From the NCBI GenBank assembly GCA_001600495.1, contig BCKE01000018.1, forward strand, positions 406,339 through 470,338: 64,000 bases of DNA. The letters are read 5' to 3'. Below, in pieces: positions 34,760 to 50,867 of the stretch (its first letter is position 1; the number at the start of each line of letters is the position of its first letter). Source of the DNA: Pilasporangium apinafurcum. Its lineage: Eukaryota > Oomycota > Peronosporomycetes > Pythiales > Pythiaceae. Both the position numbers and the translations under genes were made by a program. Below the pieces are notes generated by a model that did not search any database, was not told the DNA's origin, and saw only the letters and a program-made list of their open reading frames with translations.

Positions 34760-37700
34760 TCATTCATTACGTTCATTAGTATCATTTGAGTTGACTGAAA
34801 CAGGTGTCACGCCCATAAAATACCGATGGATGGCGTCAAGGAAACGCTTCCCATACATTCCCGGCTCGATGATAGTTGGAGACGCCTGCCCTGCGATCAT
34901 CCTCATGGATTTACCCACACTTTCCATACGCTTGATCAAGTCAAACTGTCGGAGATAGTCAATGATCCCGACTGTCATCTCAGTGCTGTCTTGGTCGCCT
35001 TCTTGTTCACCAAGTCCGACTACCATGGAGTAGTCGACAATATTGATGGAATAGAGAAAACCTGTGTCATTCTTAATGGCTTTCAAGATGTACTCATGGT
35101 CTTCGGCAAAAACTCCCATTGGATGACCATTGGTGTATTCTAAGAAGTTGCCATCCAGTAACACATGATCATTGCTCTCCATTGTCTCAGGCGGTTTGAT
35201 ATATCGATTCCGAGAGCTTCCTTTCAAGTCGAAAGTTTGCTTAATTCGTTTGCGGTAGAAGGCATTCTCCATGACGCAAATATTGTGCACAGTCTTTTGG
35301 CCTGTGTCTTTCCGTGTCATCGTGGTTTGGTACAGACCCACAGTTTTCGACAAAATACTTTCCTCCCCATCAAAATAGATTTTTGACATAAACTTGAAAT
35401 ATCCTGGCAATACCTCCAAGAAGCTCTACATTGATCAAATAAAGCATTAAGAAAAGGCAGACATAAAGCTAGCTCCTGTATCGAAACCAGACATTTGTCA
35501 CTTTACCTGTAATTCCGTTGATGAGATGTGCTTGATAATAAACCGGTCATCCAACGTGCGAAAGAATGACGCACCGGATTTCCCTCCGCTAGTGTTCCAA
35601 TTATTGACATGTGAGATTGAAAAAAGAAAGTCGCGATGATTTCCGTAGAAAAGTTCCCGCAGTATCTCAAACTACAAACAATATTAATAAGACAGAAAAT
35701 CAGTCAAGCATGCGAGATTGAATCCATCTCAACGACCTAGTATCAATCCGTACCTGAAGCGGATAATACGCGATGGTCGAAAATTCCCACCGCGAATTGG
35801 ACGTGCTAGGAGAAGACTTTCCTGACAGTAGCGATATATGCAGTGGAACTTCGCATATAGTATGCTTAAATGGCGTATTTAAGGAGCTCGTGAGTGCTGT
35901 TCGAGACCAATTTGTGGATATTGGGACATGACTGGTGCTGAGATTTCTCGGAGATGTAACAGATGCTGCGACTTCTTCATGCACGATAAGTTTCCAAGAG
36001 TCGAGTTGTTCCTCATATACATCCGAGGAGAGCGCATACGCAACACAAGTGATGGGTTCTGAGTGATTGACCAAAATCACATCGTCACCAGATCGATATG
36101 GAAGACTGGGATGCCCTGCAAGTAGTTCTGCCGGCAACTCAACGTCAAATTCGCTGCCAGGAGCTGACCGGCCGATAACACGATATAAATCCCAGAGCGC
36201 TGCTCGCCAACCAGATTGCTACAAAGTTTATCACGTTGAAGTTATGCTAAACAACATTGACCGTTGACATTACCTATGTGAATATCTTACCTCCTGGGAA
36301 TCTCCATTCTTGGCAACTGCCTTGTCGCTTGTAATGATCGCTGGCATTGACAAAGTCCTTAAATTTTCAGAACCCCATACAGTGGGTGATGATGTCGAAG
36401 AGGAAATAGCACTACTCTTAGGGGAAGAATCCGGTGCATTAATGCTAATCCCATCACTAGTACCGTGTTTAGTCCGTTCACTCCATTCAACTTCTCTTGA
36501 GATTCCGCTCGGTGTAAGCACAGACTGCGTGCCTTCATCTCTGTTTAGTGGCGATGCAACCGGTGAAAGAGTAGGAGTATTAAATGTAAACGTCCCAAGC
36601 GTGAATGACGCGCTAGCCATTACATTTGTCCGTTTCGAGAGATTTTTCTTGATCAGCTTCCGTAGCTTCAGCATACGATCTATCCACTTGCAGGCCAAAA
36701 GATACATTGATCTTTGTGTGGCATCACATGCTGACAAGCTATATATCGCTGACGACTCCAATTTAGCCAACTTGTATGAGAAAGCTTTGTGATCGCTTTC
36801 AATCAACTTTTTTAGGCACATAACTTCCAAGTTCATTTGGACATGAAAGCAATCCTCGCATTGTTCTGCAAATGCTTCAACTGCTTGCTTGACTCCCTGC
36901 ACCTTTTCCATAAAGAGACTGACCAAGGTTTCCAGCAATTCCTTCAATCCATAGACTCGCGTAGACACTGCGTCTTTTAGTACTAATTTATCCTCCTCAT
37001 CGATATTTTCGCCAGTGCTATATCCATATTTTAGGTGGCAATCTTCTTTCGTGAGTCGTAGTGGAATTTTCTTCTCAAAATCAAATCGCGCAACTGAGTT
37101 CCCGATATTGAAGAATAGTACGTGCGACACCAATGATTCGTGGGGACATATACTAGACGATAAATTTGTATCTTCAGCATCTTCTTCAGAAAACATAATT
37201 TCCAGAAATCGAGCAAACGAGTACTTGTACAAATATTTCTCCAGTGGAATAAAAGGCGTAACTACTCCATTGCATTCTCGACACCAACGCCAAAATACAA
37301 CTGTTGGATATCCTTTCTCTGAATCACGTGGACTGCTGTTGACCTTTCCGTCACTGGATGGCTGTGACATCGGACTATATGAGAGCATACTTAACACGTT
37401 CCCATCTTTCACCGTAGATGCTGACGAGACCACCGATGGAGATTTGTCAGTATAAGATGATACGCCATCACTCGATTGACTCAATGAGTTCGAAATTGGC
37501 AATTTGTTTTGCTCAGGCAGATCTTCAAATGATATGGTCACTGTTCCAGTCCGGCAGCTGAACGTGTGAACGTGGTCACCCATTAAATGGTTACACTTCG
37601 CATTCTATCATACACAAAACGAATGAAAATAATGAGGACAAGATCTTGGTGCAAAGCTTTACATATACACAAACCTGACACTTCAGTGGCATCATCCCCA

Positions 37701-39753
37701 TCTCTTGGTTTAAGAAATTCCCAAATGATACATCATCGTCTGAATATGTCAAGATGCCAAAATGTCTGGATCCAGTGCATTGATGATATCGGTGTTTGGT
37801 ATTTGAGTGATCGCGAACACGGAGCGTACATGAAGTATACCACGTTGTAGAATCTTTGCCAAAAAGCTCAATACTTTCCCTCGACGATAGGACTCGTCTA
37901 TTCAACCCAAGATCAGAAAGAACATGCGCCTCGAGAAGCAAACGATATGTCATTGACAAAACGCCACGAGTCACACGCTTTAGCATTCGCAACTTCACTT
38001 TTGACGATCCAGTAATCAGCACTGTGCAACCATTCAATGGATCGCATCCATCCAGATAGAGAAATGTCTCCGTTCGCAGTCGACTATTGCCCGTCATAGA
38101 ATTTCTTGGTACTACGGCCTTTGGAGGAGTTATCTGCGCAATTTCGTCATCCGGTACAGTCGGAATCGTTTTCACTTTGAATGATCGACACGTCCCAATA
38201 ACTTCTTCAGGATTGGCTTTGTCAATATGGTCCACAAATGTTAATAAGGCTGCACCAGTATGTCGACTAATACGCTCCAACATCTCCATCTTTACATTTA
38301 AAACGATAGCGACACCACGTTCTCGAAGTAGTTCTTGCGCATGGCGAGAGACCGTTCGATGCACAAATATCACATCCGGTTCTAAGGCAGTAATTTTATC
38401 GACGAGGATGTTCATGTAGCTCTTCTCTTGTTCCAATAGGGTATCTAGAGAGCTAAGTCGGCCGCCACCTGTCCCGTTGGAGCGATCGTAGCTTATGCCG
38501 CATGCGAAGAGAAGGATACGAGGATTCGAGATTTGACGTGCCATTTGCTTGTGACTCACGTGCTTCCTGCAAACAGTTCCAGCCAGCCACTTAAACTGAT
38601 AATTTTTCTCCTTCACATTCTTCTGGACTGTATCAGCCATTGCAATGCTTTTTACTTTGACAAGACTGGAGTAATTAAACCCAGTGGTCGATCTGAACTT
38701 CATACTAAAAAGCATATGCCCGGCGACCACAAACGCAATATCTTCTAACGTCGCAGCAAGTCGTTCCAAATCCATTGGATCTTTTTCTAACAGCTGCGTA
38801 GCCATAGCATCGACGGCAAGTTTAATGCCTGATTTTATTCGCTCGTGTGCAACATTCTACGAAAGAAAACGAATACGTCAGTAGTCATCCCAACATCTAG
38901 CGCATAAACACCAAGAGAACACAAATATACCATGTGCTTGTCCAGTGCAACCTCGCGTTGTGACTGCATTGCTGGTGTCGCAGCCTTAGCTTGCTCGCTT
39001 TTGCGCTTCAAAATTGCTTTTAATTCAGCCTCAAGGAGCCCACCGCTTTCTATTGCGTTAATCAGTTCAACACTCGAACGCCTCTTTCGAGGCGGTTCAG
39101 GTCGCCCTGGAGCCGCTTGCTGGAGATCGTTTGAATCTTTCGTTCGTAATGCTGGGGATGAAGGGCTTTTACAAAGCGGCGGAAGTCTAGAAATCGAATT
39201 TGTCTCTGTTTCCTGTGTTTCTGATGATGGTAACGGGAACATGGTGTCTTCACTATCCATTGTTAATGCTAGTGGATCCGCAATTTCAATGCCAGGAGCA
39301 AATAACAATGGAGAGGGCGTCACCGTATTTTTTTCAAACTCGGATTCTGTAGTTCCTTGGTCCAGACCACTAATACTTCCAGTCAAACTCGAACGACCAC
39401 CAAGGGAGTCCTCACTTTCCTGCTGCGCTTTCTTCCTATCAGCCTTAAGCACAGAACGGGAACAAAGTTCGCAAACTCGAATGGGACCATCATGACCATG
39501 CGGAGTTCCATCGATGAATTGACTACTGCATTCATAACAAAAGATTCGGCCGCATAGACGACAGTGATGTCGCCGACGAAAGAGTGAAAATGCAACACCG
39601 CAGTCGTGGCATGCCTACCATATCCAAATATGCGTAGATCAAAAGCATAATGTCAGTCCACAAACGTCCGCATACAAAATCTCGTTGACCGATTCCTCAG
39701 AAACTCACCTTACAGTGATGATCTGGCATCCAATACTGAGTACTAAGCGACAT
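34760..39753 (-). CDS. FAB1: 1-phosphatidylinositol-3-phosphate 5-kinase (Fab1/PIKfyve)
   Basis: Makes PI(3,5)P2 on endosome/vacuole membranes. Seven exons: 39753-39709, 39614-38931, 38856-37675, 37604-36291, 36218-35754, 35671-35507 and 35425-34760; about 1506 aa. The N-terminal FYVE finger (about 8-75) has 'WMPDHHCKACHDC', 'RRRHHCRLCGRIFCYECSS' and 'CELC', the PI3P-binding WxxD/RRHHCR set. A CCT/TCP1-like domain follows ('MADTVQKNVKEKNYQFKWLAG', 'LLEQEKSYMNILVDKITALEPDVIFVHRTVSRHAQELL' in parts). A Cys-rich linker ('CRTGTVTISFEDL', 'WRWCRECNGVVTP') leads to the C-terminal PIP kinase, with 'SGASFFRTLDDRFIIK', 'FDLKGSSRNRYI' and 'INIVDYSMVVGL' (DYSxLxG metal/ATP site). Domain order and length match Fab1. 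ATG 39753 opens directly into FYVE. Confidence 0.95.
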
Positions 39754-40522
39754 TGGCGGTCTGTCTTTCGCAGGTGATGCTGTACATACACATCGTACCG
39801 TTTTAACCATCAGCACTAAGCATTTATCTAAAAAGCATGCAGTCACATCGTACCAATCCGGTTGCCTCTGCCCTCACTCACTGGTTCTTTCTGTTTCCAC
39901 GCAACCAACATAAAGTTAACCCATTTGCCACATGTTCCACTGAGCAAAACACACAAAAAAGGCGCATAGAACACCGGAATAAACTCACATGCTGAAACGT
40001 AGAGGTGATAACTCCTGGCGCAGGAAATGTGGTGAGTCTGTGGGCAACAGTGGCATCCATCACCAAAAACGAAAACAATCAAATGGTTCAATTGATGGTT
40101 AGTTATCCTTCGCATCTTCAATCACTTTTCCCTGTTCGTGTATAGTTCTCTCACCGTGACGGATCACGATCCAACCGCTGATGCGGCATGGACTGCACGT
40201 GGCGAGCGGGTGATGCCGACATGAGCTGCGAGGTCATCCAACGTCGTCGATCTTTTCCACTCTGTTGCGTTTCCTCTTCCGCACTTCTTCACCCACGCAC
40301 ACTTGTTCAAGTCACACGTCCCTATTTATTCACAATAGATTTCTTCCTTTTTTCTTCCTGGAAACCCTTAATAAGGAGTGAAACTGTAGATAAAATAGGA
40401 TGTGATGTCCTAAAAATCCTTAATAAGGGTAAATCGATGTGGATTTCGCAGTCCAAGTGACCTTTTTTGCGTCATCAATTCGTAATCGTGTGTGTAGAAC
40501 GTGGAAGATTCGTGTAGGACAG
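39754..40522. promoter_or_regulatory. Divergent promoter region, FAB1 / COG2
   Basis: 769 bp between divergent start codons. The COG2-proximal side carries a direct repeat (CCTTAATAAGG at 40366 and 40418). No coding or RNA gene is supported. Confidence 0.4.
40366..40428. repeat. Direct repeat CCTTAATAAGG upstream of COG2
   Basis: CCTTAATAAGG at 40366-40376 and again at 40418-40428, each flanked by an A-rich stretch on the left (GAAAC, AAAAAT). The copies are about 52 bp apart, roughly five helical turns, and about 95-155 bp upstream of the COG2 ATG. This could be a paired regulator site. Confidence 0.4.
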
Positions 40523-43403
40523 ATGGGATATGGGACGTATTGCTTCCCTGTGGAGGCATTCGCAGAGGAAAACTTTGATGTCGGCGCATTCTTAGAAGAA
40601 TGTCGAACGCGGAACCCTATGGAGACGATCCATCAGGATCTTAAGGCGTTCCAGACAGCGCTCGAAAATCAGGTTTGAAAATTTTTTTATTGATTGTATG
40701 ACAAGAAATATGCGAATGCTGATCTATCTATGTCTGAGTGATTACAGTTGGTGGCGATTATTAATGAAGACTACACCGAGTTTCTACAGTTATCGTCCAA
40801 ATTGAAGGGTGTTGATGAAGCTGTGTCGTCGGTGCGCTTGCCGATCTCGAAAATCTTGCAGCGCGTCGACCAAACCCAACAAGCAATAGTGAGGATATAT
40901 GAGTGGTTATAGCGATTCCATCCTCTATTCTAGTGTGTGATGATGATATTATATGTCCCCACAGTTGCAATTGCAATCCAAGATCCAACAGCAACTGCAG
41001 ACGTTTGATAATCTGCGCAAAAAAGAAAGCGATTTGGAGCTCAGCATTCGGTATGCATTGAAAAGTGACCATTCAACGGGCCATGAGTTTGTTCGCTGAT
41101 GTTACGATGCGTGATAAATGCAGAATTTCGGAGAAGCTATTGCTCTTAGAAGACCTACTGGAAATTTCAACGCCGATTGATAGTGATAAAGAACAGGAGC
41201 CTGTCGATTTAGACGAAGACGAAGACGAGGACGACGGATTTAATAATTTTGGCGTGATCAAAAAAGCAAACAGCGAGACAAGTGCTGCCGAAGGGTGTGC
41301 GAAGCTCGAGCGTGCTACGCGGAATCTTCTTCAGTTGGAGCTCGAGTTCTTTGAAGGGGTGGATATTCCGACAATCCAGGTACGCTTTTGGTTTTGTCTT
41401 GTACTCATGATATAGAAATTCTGATGGGTTGCCTATGGATAGCGAGAAGAAAAGCGTTTGGCAGTAATCGAAGAAACGCTGTTACGACGACTAGAGACCG
41501 AATTTGCGACAGAGATCTTTCCTGATACGTTCTACAACCGTGATCATGCGATCAGCGCCGTCACACTGAGCTATCTACTGCGCTCGTACATGTTGCTTCA
41601 GAAGAGTCATATCCCCGAAGAAATGATCGGACGATTGTTGGTCTTACCCTTTGCAGAAGAAACAATTACGCGCGGTAAGCTGGATGGACGCGTTCGAGGA
41701 TCGTGTGAAGGGTTACCACAGATCTACGAGGCGATCGTGGAGTTCATCCGCAACAAATTTATAGATATTCTCGCGTTGGCAGTATGTCAAGGAGAAACCA
41801 AATGCTCGGTGGATATCCTAGGTAACTCTATTTGGAAACCGCTGCAGGAGATTCTGGTATCAAAGCACAGCATTATTTTCCAAGCTGCCGATCCGGATCG
41901 ATTCCATCGCAATTACACCTTGAGCATGCAGTTCTTGGCTGAAATGGAGAAGCTATGTGGCAACGAGACCACCAAAATGCGTTTTCGCTCCCATGAGAGT
42001 GTCGTAGAGTTTAAGGAGAAATGGAACATGGACGTCTACTTCCAGCTTCGATACAAGCAGATGGCGTCGTCACTGGAACAAGCATTTGGAGAGAAACGCG
42101 AAGAAAATAATGCAGATATGAATACTGGAGAGACAGCATTCCACTATGAGAGCTCCAAGGTTTTGTGGAAAGTGATGCAGAACTGCTGGAGTGAAGACAT
42201 CTTCCTTTTGCCTTTGTTGGCAAACTTTAACAAATTATGTTTGCAGCTCTTGGTCTATTACGTTGGTGTATGGAAGTCACTGCTCTTAAACACCATTGGG
42301 CAGTTGAAGAGTGGAGCTAAAATTGACTTCACGTCAGTACCAGTGCATTTCTTGAGAACTGAAGAGGATTTGCTATGGGCAGGCAGCGATTTTCATACTC
42401 TTCGTCAAAGAGTAAGTTCCGCGTCCAATTCCTCTAGCTCTACTGGTAGTTCAGATGGATGTGTTTCTCACATGGTGGCCTTGTTTACACACAGATATCT
42501 TCAGAATTATTATTGATCGTGGAGAAGCACGTCGAACCGTTCGTTGACGATGCTCATTCCTTTGCTTCTGACTTGTTTAAAGAGGTACGTAATAATATGA
42601 TCCGGATTGTTCTTCCCTTTACAAATTCCTCATTTTTTTTATGCACAGACTTTAACCGATTTGGCAAAATTGGAGGATACCTGTTGGTCTGTTGCGGTTA
42701 TTATGGTAGCAGACGAATGTAAGAAGGTGCTCCCAGCTCTGAGGTAACGATGTCTGCGACGCGCACTCATACAAATGACTACACATGCGCTAACACTAGC
42801 ATACACGCTGCTCAATTGTGTAGGACGGTGAAAGGACAGTATCAAATGACAAACAAGCCTCCACCAACGGTGTCGTCTTCCTATGTGTCAAACATCATCA
42901 GGTACACTGAGTTTTTTTTTACAGATATAAACATAGTCACAATATTTTAATATGCTCCCGTTTCTTTGGATGCAGTCCATTGGGTGAGTTTTTGACGAAA
43001 TGGGGCGAGCATTTCGATTCGAACAAGAAGCAAGAGTTGCTTCAATCCATCATGGACAGTGTCTGTGAGCTATACTTCTCCTTATCCACAGAGCTGCTCA
43101 AGTCTGCCATGGAGTTGGAAGAGTCCTTGAAAAGCCGTAAACTACAACGAAATGCATCGAGTGCACTGACTACGAGTACCGCGCTTTCGGATACGGAGAA
43201 AATGCGTATGCAGTTGCTTCTCGATCTCCAGGAAATGCAGAGGTGAGTGGCTTATCATTCATTTCTGACTCATGCGAATGAGACATAATGAATGCTGACT
43301 GTATGTCTCTACTAGACAAGTATCAGCGATGGACTTCGATTTAGAGAAATGCCCAGCATTCCAGGAAGCCTTGGCAAGTCTCTCATCTTCAACCATTTCA
43401 TGA
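40523..43403 (+). CDS. COG2: Conserved oligomeric Golgi complex subunit 2
   Basis: Lobe-A partner of COG1, COG3 and COG4 in Golgi vesicle tethering. Ten exons: 40523-40672, 40748-40888, 40965-41050, 41124-41379, 41443-42411, 42495-42584, 42649-42743, 42824-42901, 42976-43242 and 43316-43403; 739 aa, essentially the length of animal COG2. The N-terminal signature is clear: 'FPVEAFAEENFDVGAFLEECR', 'LVAIINEDYTEFLQLSSKLKGVDEAV' and 'LQLQSKIQQQLQTFDNLR', the last being coiled-coil. The later domain keeps 'LRSYMLLQKSHIPEE' and 'RYKQMASSLEQAF'. Every join keeps frame. Confidence 0.93.
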
Positions 43404-43519
43404 TCAATGTCCGTTTGTCGCTTTTCATTGGCTAGAAATAACTGAAAATATGTTATTTATGATGATTGGACAAAATTGGATTAAGCTCTCATTACCATCT
43501 GTGGAAAAGGAAGCAAAAC

Positions 43520-45205
<1,686 letters not shown>

Positions 45206-45515
45206 CACAAAAATTCAGAAGAAAAGTGAATCACAAAGCGATCTTTTGGGGGTTTTAAGCATTATGATTGGCTAGAATATCTTTATAATACTACTTTGAT
45301 TGGCTGAAAATAAATGATACTCGTAACGAATCTTTCTGATTTTGTTTATGGAAGCTTTTCACGAAAGGACGTGAAGCAGATGCAGACCGAAGAATGGCAA
45401 ACGAATGACACATACCAGAATTCAATTCGCCACCAGCTACGCAAGCTTCCAATCTACTTTAGCGCTGTAAATTACCCTCAATTACCGCCACCAGAGATTC
45501 AAATACCCCGCATCG
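45206..45515. promoter_or_regulatory. Upstream region of the UAP56-binding-type gene
   Basis: 310 bp between two plus-strand genes. An open stretch in another frame (45314-45541, 75 codons) overlaps the start of the next gene; it has no known motif and could at most be an upstream ORF. Confidence 0.35.
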
Positions 45516-46510
45516 ATGTCAGCTATCCCATCATCCACTGAATCTATCAGTTCTAAGGACTTCTCCATTGAAGCACGCCTTGACCTTTCCTTGGGTAAGT
45601 TAACATTATTTTTTTCTCGATGTACCTGTTGCTTCTGGAAAGTTTGGCAAAGAGGTGTTGACTGACTTTGTGTGCCATGCTCCACACAGATCAACTGATC
45701 AAAGAGCGTAAAAAGGAGGATAAAGCCAAAAAACTAAAAACAGGCCCCACGAGGACGCTGGTGTCCAAGCAGAAGAGCAAACAACTGCAAAAAAACACCA
45801 CTGCTGCTGTGAAGAAACATCAATCGCAGAATCGACAGGCATTACTTAATAAGAAACGGGGGCTTTCTGCTCTGCCTACGACTGTCACTAGCAGCATGAA
45901 GACAGCCAACAAGGCATCACCGAGAAGCAAAAGAATCCCATCATCGTTGCAAGAGAAGAGCCGCGCACGTAGACCAACAACGTCTAGATTGCAGCACAAA
46001 ATGCCAATAAATACCAAGACACTAGCTAGACAGGCAGAACGAAACGTCATCAGTCCAAAAGCTTCCAGTACGAGAAGCCAACCCCAATGGACCAAGCGGC
46101 AACAAGAACTGCAGAGCCAGCAGCAGCGACTGCTCGAGGAGTTGAAGAAGGTCGTTCAGAAACAGCAAGAAATGATGCACAAGAAATCACCAAAAGTGAA
46201 AATACCAGGAGGTGCTGTCACCAAGCAAGCTCGCAAGGTCGTGCGTCCCAGTGGTAACAAGTCGAAGTTGAAAGTAACGATTCAGCAGGCTGCTTCTAGT
46301 CAACACCAACGCAAGATAACTAGTCCCCAAAATACTATGAAGAACCGTACACAACAGGCACGATTACTTCCAGGTAAAACGTCGTCCAAAGTTGGATCGA
46401 AGCAACGACTGGCAGGAAAAGTGGTCAAGTATTCTCAGCTCCGTAAACAGTCCTCCAAGAATGGAAAGTTCATCCTCCGCAAACCGTTTGCTGCTCGCAA
46501 GATGAAGTAG
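45516..46510 (+). CDS. Basic RNA-export-factor-like protein with UAP56-binding-type motif
   Basis: Two exons (45516-45594, 45690-46510), 299 aa, strongly basic (Lys, Arg, Gln, Ser). The exon junction creates 'LDLSLDQLIKERKKEDK' near residues 20-36. This resembles the UAP56-binding motif of ALY/REF, UIF (FYTTD1) and CHTOP (family form xDMSLDDIIK), which recruits the DEAD-box helicase of the TREX complex. The rest is low complexity, with a Gln-rich predicted coiled coil ('RQQELQSQQQRLLEELKKVV') and Arg/Lys tails, as expected of a nuclear RNA-binding adaptor. No RRM is seen. The function is inferred from one short motif plus composition. Confidence 0.6.
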
Positions 46511-46681
46511 AGCCTCGAAAGAGTGAAAATATGTGCATATTCGCATTTCTTTTTGTCAACAACCTTGTAATCATGTATATGAACGGACACAAAAATCAGT
46601 GCTTGGAAATGTTTTGTGATTTCTATGAGACTTGAGGATCTGATTGCTGTACATTTGTAAGAGGACAAGGAGAACTTAATT

Positions 46682-49202
<2,521 letters not shown>

Positions 49203-49226
49203 TCAATAGTAGCCCTCAATGCTCAA

Positions 49227-49245
49227 TTTAAACCGTTGAAGATTT
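49227..49245 (+). repeat. Left terminal inverted repeat of Fanzor1 element
   Basis: TTTAAACCGTTGAAGATTT pairs with 50666-50684 with a single mismatch. If TA is the target duplication, the repeat proper starts at 49231. Confidence 0.55.
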
Positions 49246-49504
49246 CAAACGCTGAGGGGCTACTCGAACGGATACATGATATGAGGTGCTACTTCTCGTA
49301 CACTCTGTCTCCACCAAGAGGCGCTGGCTATCAGTGGCGCGAGGAGTAACCAAGCTCTACTACGTGTGGCAGCGCATCGAGCACCAATGTAACGCCAAGC
49401 GATCGGCCAAGTACTTTCTGATAGCCAAGACCCCGGCGGTGCGTAAATCCGCAAAAAATAAAAATCTAACACAGGGATACAGTCGGATGGAGTTCGGAGA
49501 CAAG

Positions 49505-49521
49505 CCCCCCCCCCCCCCCCC
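49505..49521 (+). repeat. Poly-C tract
   Basis: 17 consecutive C, 24 bp upstream of the Fanzor1 ATG and inside the transposon. The frame of the ATG is open back through the tract, so the true N-terminus could lie upstream. Such tracts are unstable and prone to sequencing error. Confidence 0.8.
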
Positions 49522-49545
49522 GATCCTAGCCTACCGTACTACAAA

Positions 49546-50540
49546 ATGGTCAAGACCAGTCTTGCCTCTGTTCTCAAGATGCCGGAAAAGCAGCCGGTGA
49601 TCAGTCAGGCAGCGACGATGGTCAATCACATCGTCATTCGATCGCTCCTGTTCCTCAGGCTGTACTTGATACATCACAAGGATACACCGCCGATTGTGAA
49701 TGTCGAGCTGGTGGACACGGTATTCAAGACGATTTGTCAGCGAAAGGCTAGAGGTAGACTGCCTTCGTCCACCGCCAAAGCCCTGCGGGATAAGTCGAAT
49801 GTGTTCTACAAGCAGCACTTCGAACCCCTGTTGCCGATAGGAGACCAACCGTTGTCCTACACTTACCTCAACACTGTGCTCGACTATGCTTCCGTGCAAG
49901 TGGTGACCATCTTCGAGACCAGCATCAAGCAGCATTTCGTCGAGTATGTAGAGACATATGTCAACACAGTATGGCAGAAGGACTACCTAGTAGAGCGCAT
50001 CAGGGCTACTAGGAAGCTGCTGATGAACACCAAGGCGACTGAGTTCTATGAGGGCAGGCTGTACAACAAAGTGACTGGGTTGTACGAGGGTAGATTGTAC
50101 CGCAAGATGGGATTGAACAACTTTTACAACATACGCAAGTCCGAACAGCGGCTGGTGCAACGCTTCAAAGAGATCTTCGGCACCCTAAATGAGATAGTGG
50201 TGGGCATCGGTGACTGGGAGCAAAAGAAGCATCGCAAGTTCAAGGAGCGCACTAAGGGAAAGGGATTCAGGACTCTGTTGAGGAAAGCCGGCTACTCGGT
50301 ATACTTCGTGGACGAGTTCAAGACCAGCTGTCAGTACTCTTACTGCCAACCCGAGGGTGCCAAGTGCGAGAAATTTCGTGTCAAGCTGGACCCTAACACC
50401 AAAAAGACTAACGAAGACAGACGACTCCGACTTGTACACGGTCTATTGCTGTGCCAACAGTGTCATAGGCTGTGAAATCGAGATGCCAACTCTTCAATCA
50501 ATATACCTTGCCTCACAAGGCAGGCGCTAGAGAGAAGAGG
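49546..50540 (+). pseudogene. Fanzor1-type RNA-guided nuclease, decayed
   Basis: An open frame of 309 codons (49546-50475), then a TGA where the family has Trp, after which the same frame continues with 'NRDANSSINI'. The C-terminal half is diagnostic: 'IVVGIGDWEQKKHRKFKERTKGKGF', 'LLRKAGYSVYFVDEFKTSCQ', a Cys-rich ribbon (CxxxxC, 'CEKF') and 'VHGLLLCQQCHRL' leading into the WNRDxNxxxNI RuvC-III block. This is the pattern of Fanzor1-like proteins common in fungi and oomycetes. The RuvC-I Asp motif is not visible in the middle, where 'YEGRLY-K' occurs twice within 15 residues, so an internal rearrangement is likely. The stop plus missing motif make activity unlikely. Fanzor proteins cut DNA under guide-RNA direction. 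Confidence 0.72.
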
Positions 50541-50665
50541 GCGACCAGAGTATCTGAATCGTCAGGCATGACTGCCACCAGCAGACAGTACTGTTACGTC
50601 GACAGCATAAAAGCATAATTTACATTGGGTTGAGATGCCCGAACGTTGTTTTTCTACAACATTGT

Positions 50666-50684
50666 AAATCTTCAACGGTGTAAA
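50666..50684 (-). repeat. Right terminal inverted repeat of Fanzor1 element
   Basis: AAATCTTCAACGGTGTAAA on the plus strand is the inverted partner of 49227-49245. A small hairpin (GTTGT....ACAAC) lies just inside at about 50645-50660. Confidence 0.55.
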
Positions 50685-50739
50685 CCAATAGAATTAGTTG
50701 ATTATTGCCAAATATGTGACTTGTGACGTTGCAATGGAC

Positions 50740-50867
50740 GCCTAAGGAGATCCTCATAGATGCCAAAGATACCAAAGTACCGAACACCTACTCCCTCTTG
50801 GGCCTATAACACCAGTAAAGCTGGCAGGACTCCTCGAAGAAGGCGACTTCGATNTTTTTTTGNTTTA
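50740..50867 (-). other. 3' flank of the long Fanzor2 copy (possible guide-RNA region)
   Basis: On the minus strand, downstream of the stop codon, this flank contains GAGTCC (50827-50832) and TACTTTGGTATCT (50768-50780). These match landmarks near the start and end of the conserved tails at 649-781 and 58543-58679. The rest is diverged. By position it would be the element's guide-RNA region. Ambiguous bases lie just inside the coding end. Confidence 0.35.

Larger units (their letters stand above)
49227..50684 (+). mobile_element. Fanzor1-bearing DNA transposon bounded by inverted repeats
   Basis: A 1458-bp interval begins with TTTAAACCGTTGAAGATTT (49227-49245) and ends with the inverted form AAATCTTCAACGGTGTAAA (50666-50684): 18 of 19 positions pair. 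A TA dinucleotide sits at the outer side of both repeats (49229-49230 and 50681-50682), as expected for Tc1/mariner-type insertion. The only gene inside is a Fanzor1-type nuclease on the plus strand; there is no transposase, so the element would be non-autonomous. Fanzor1 genes are known as passengers of several eukaryotic DNA transposon families. Assignment to mariner rests on TA alone. Confidence 0.6.

Noticed and set aside
41087-41123. Alternative start of COG2 exon 4 at 41088 (37-nt intron)
   Set aside because: The intron would be half the usual length; acceptor at 41123 gives a 73-nt intron and keeps the conserved helix.
45314-45541. 75-codon ORF before the basic RNA-export-like gene
   Set aside because: Overlaps the true first exon in another frame and has no motif; at best an upstream ORF.
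49506-49521. Poly-C as a G-quadruplex regulatory site
   Set aside because: A single homopolymer run next to a decayed element and prone to sequencing error; no separate G-tract pattern.
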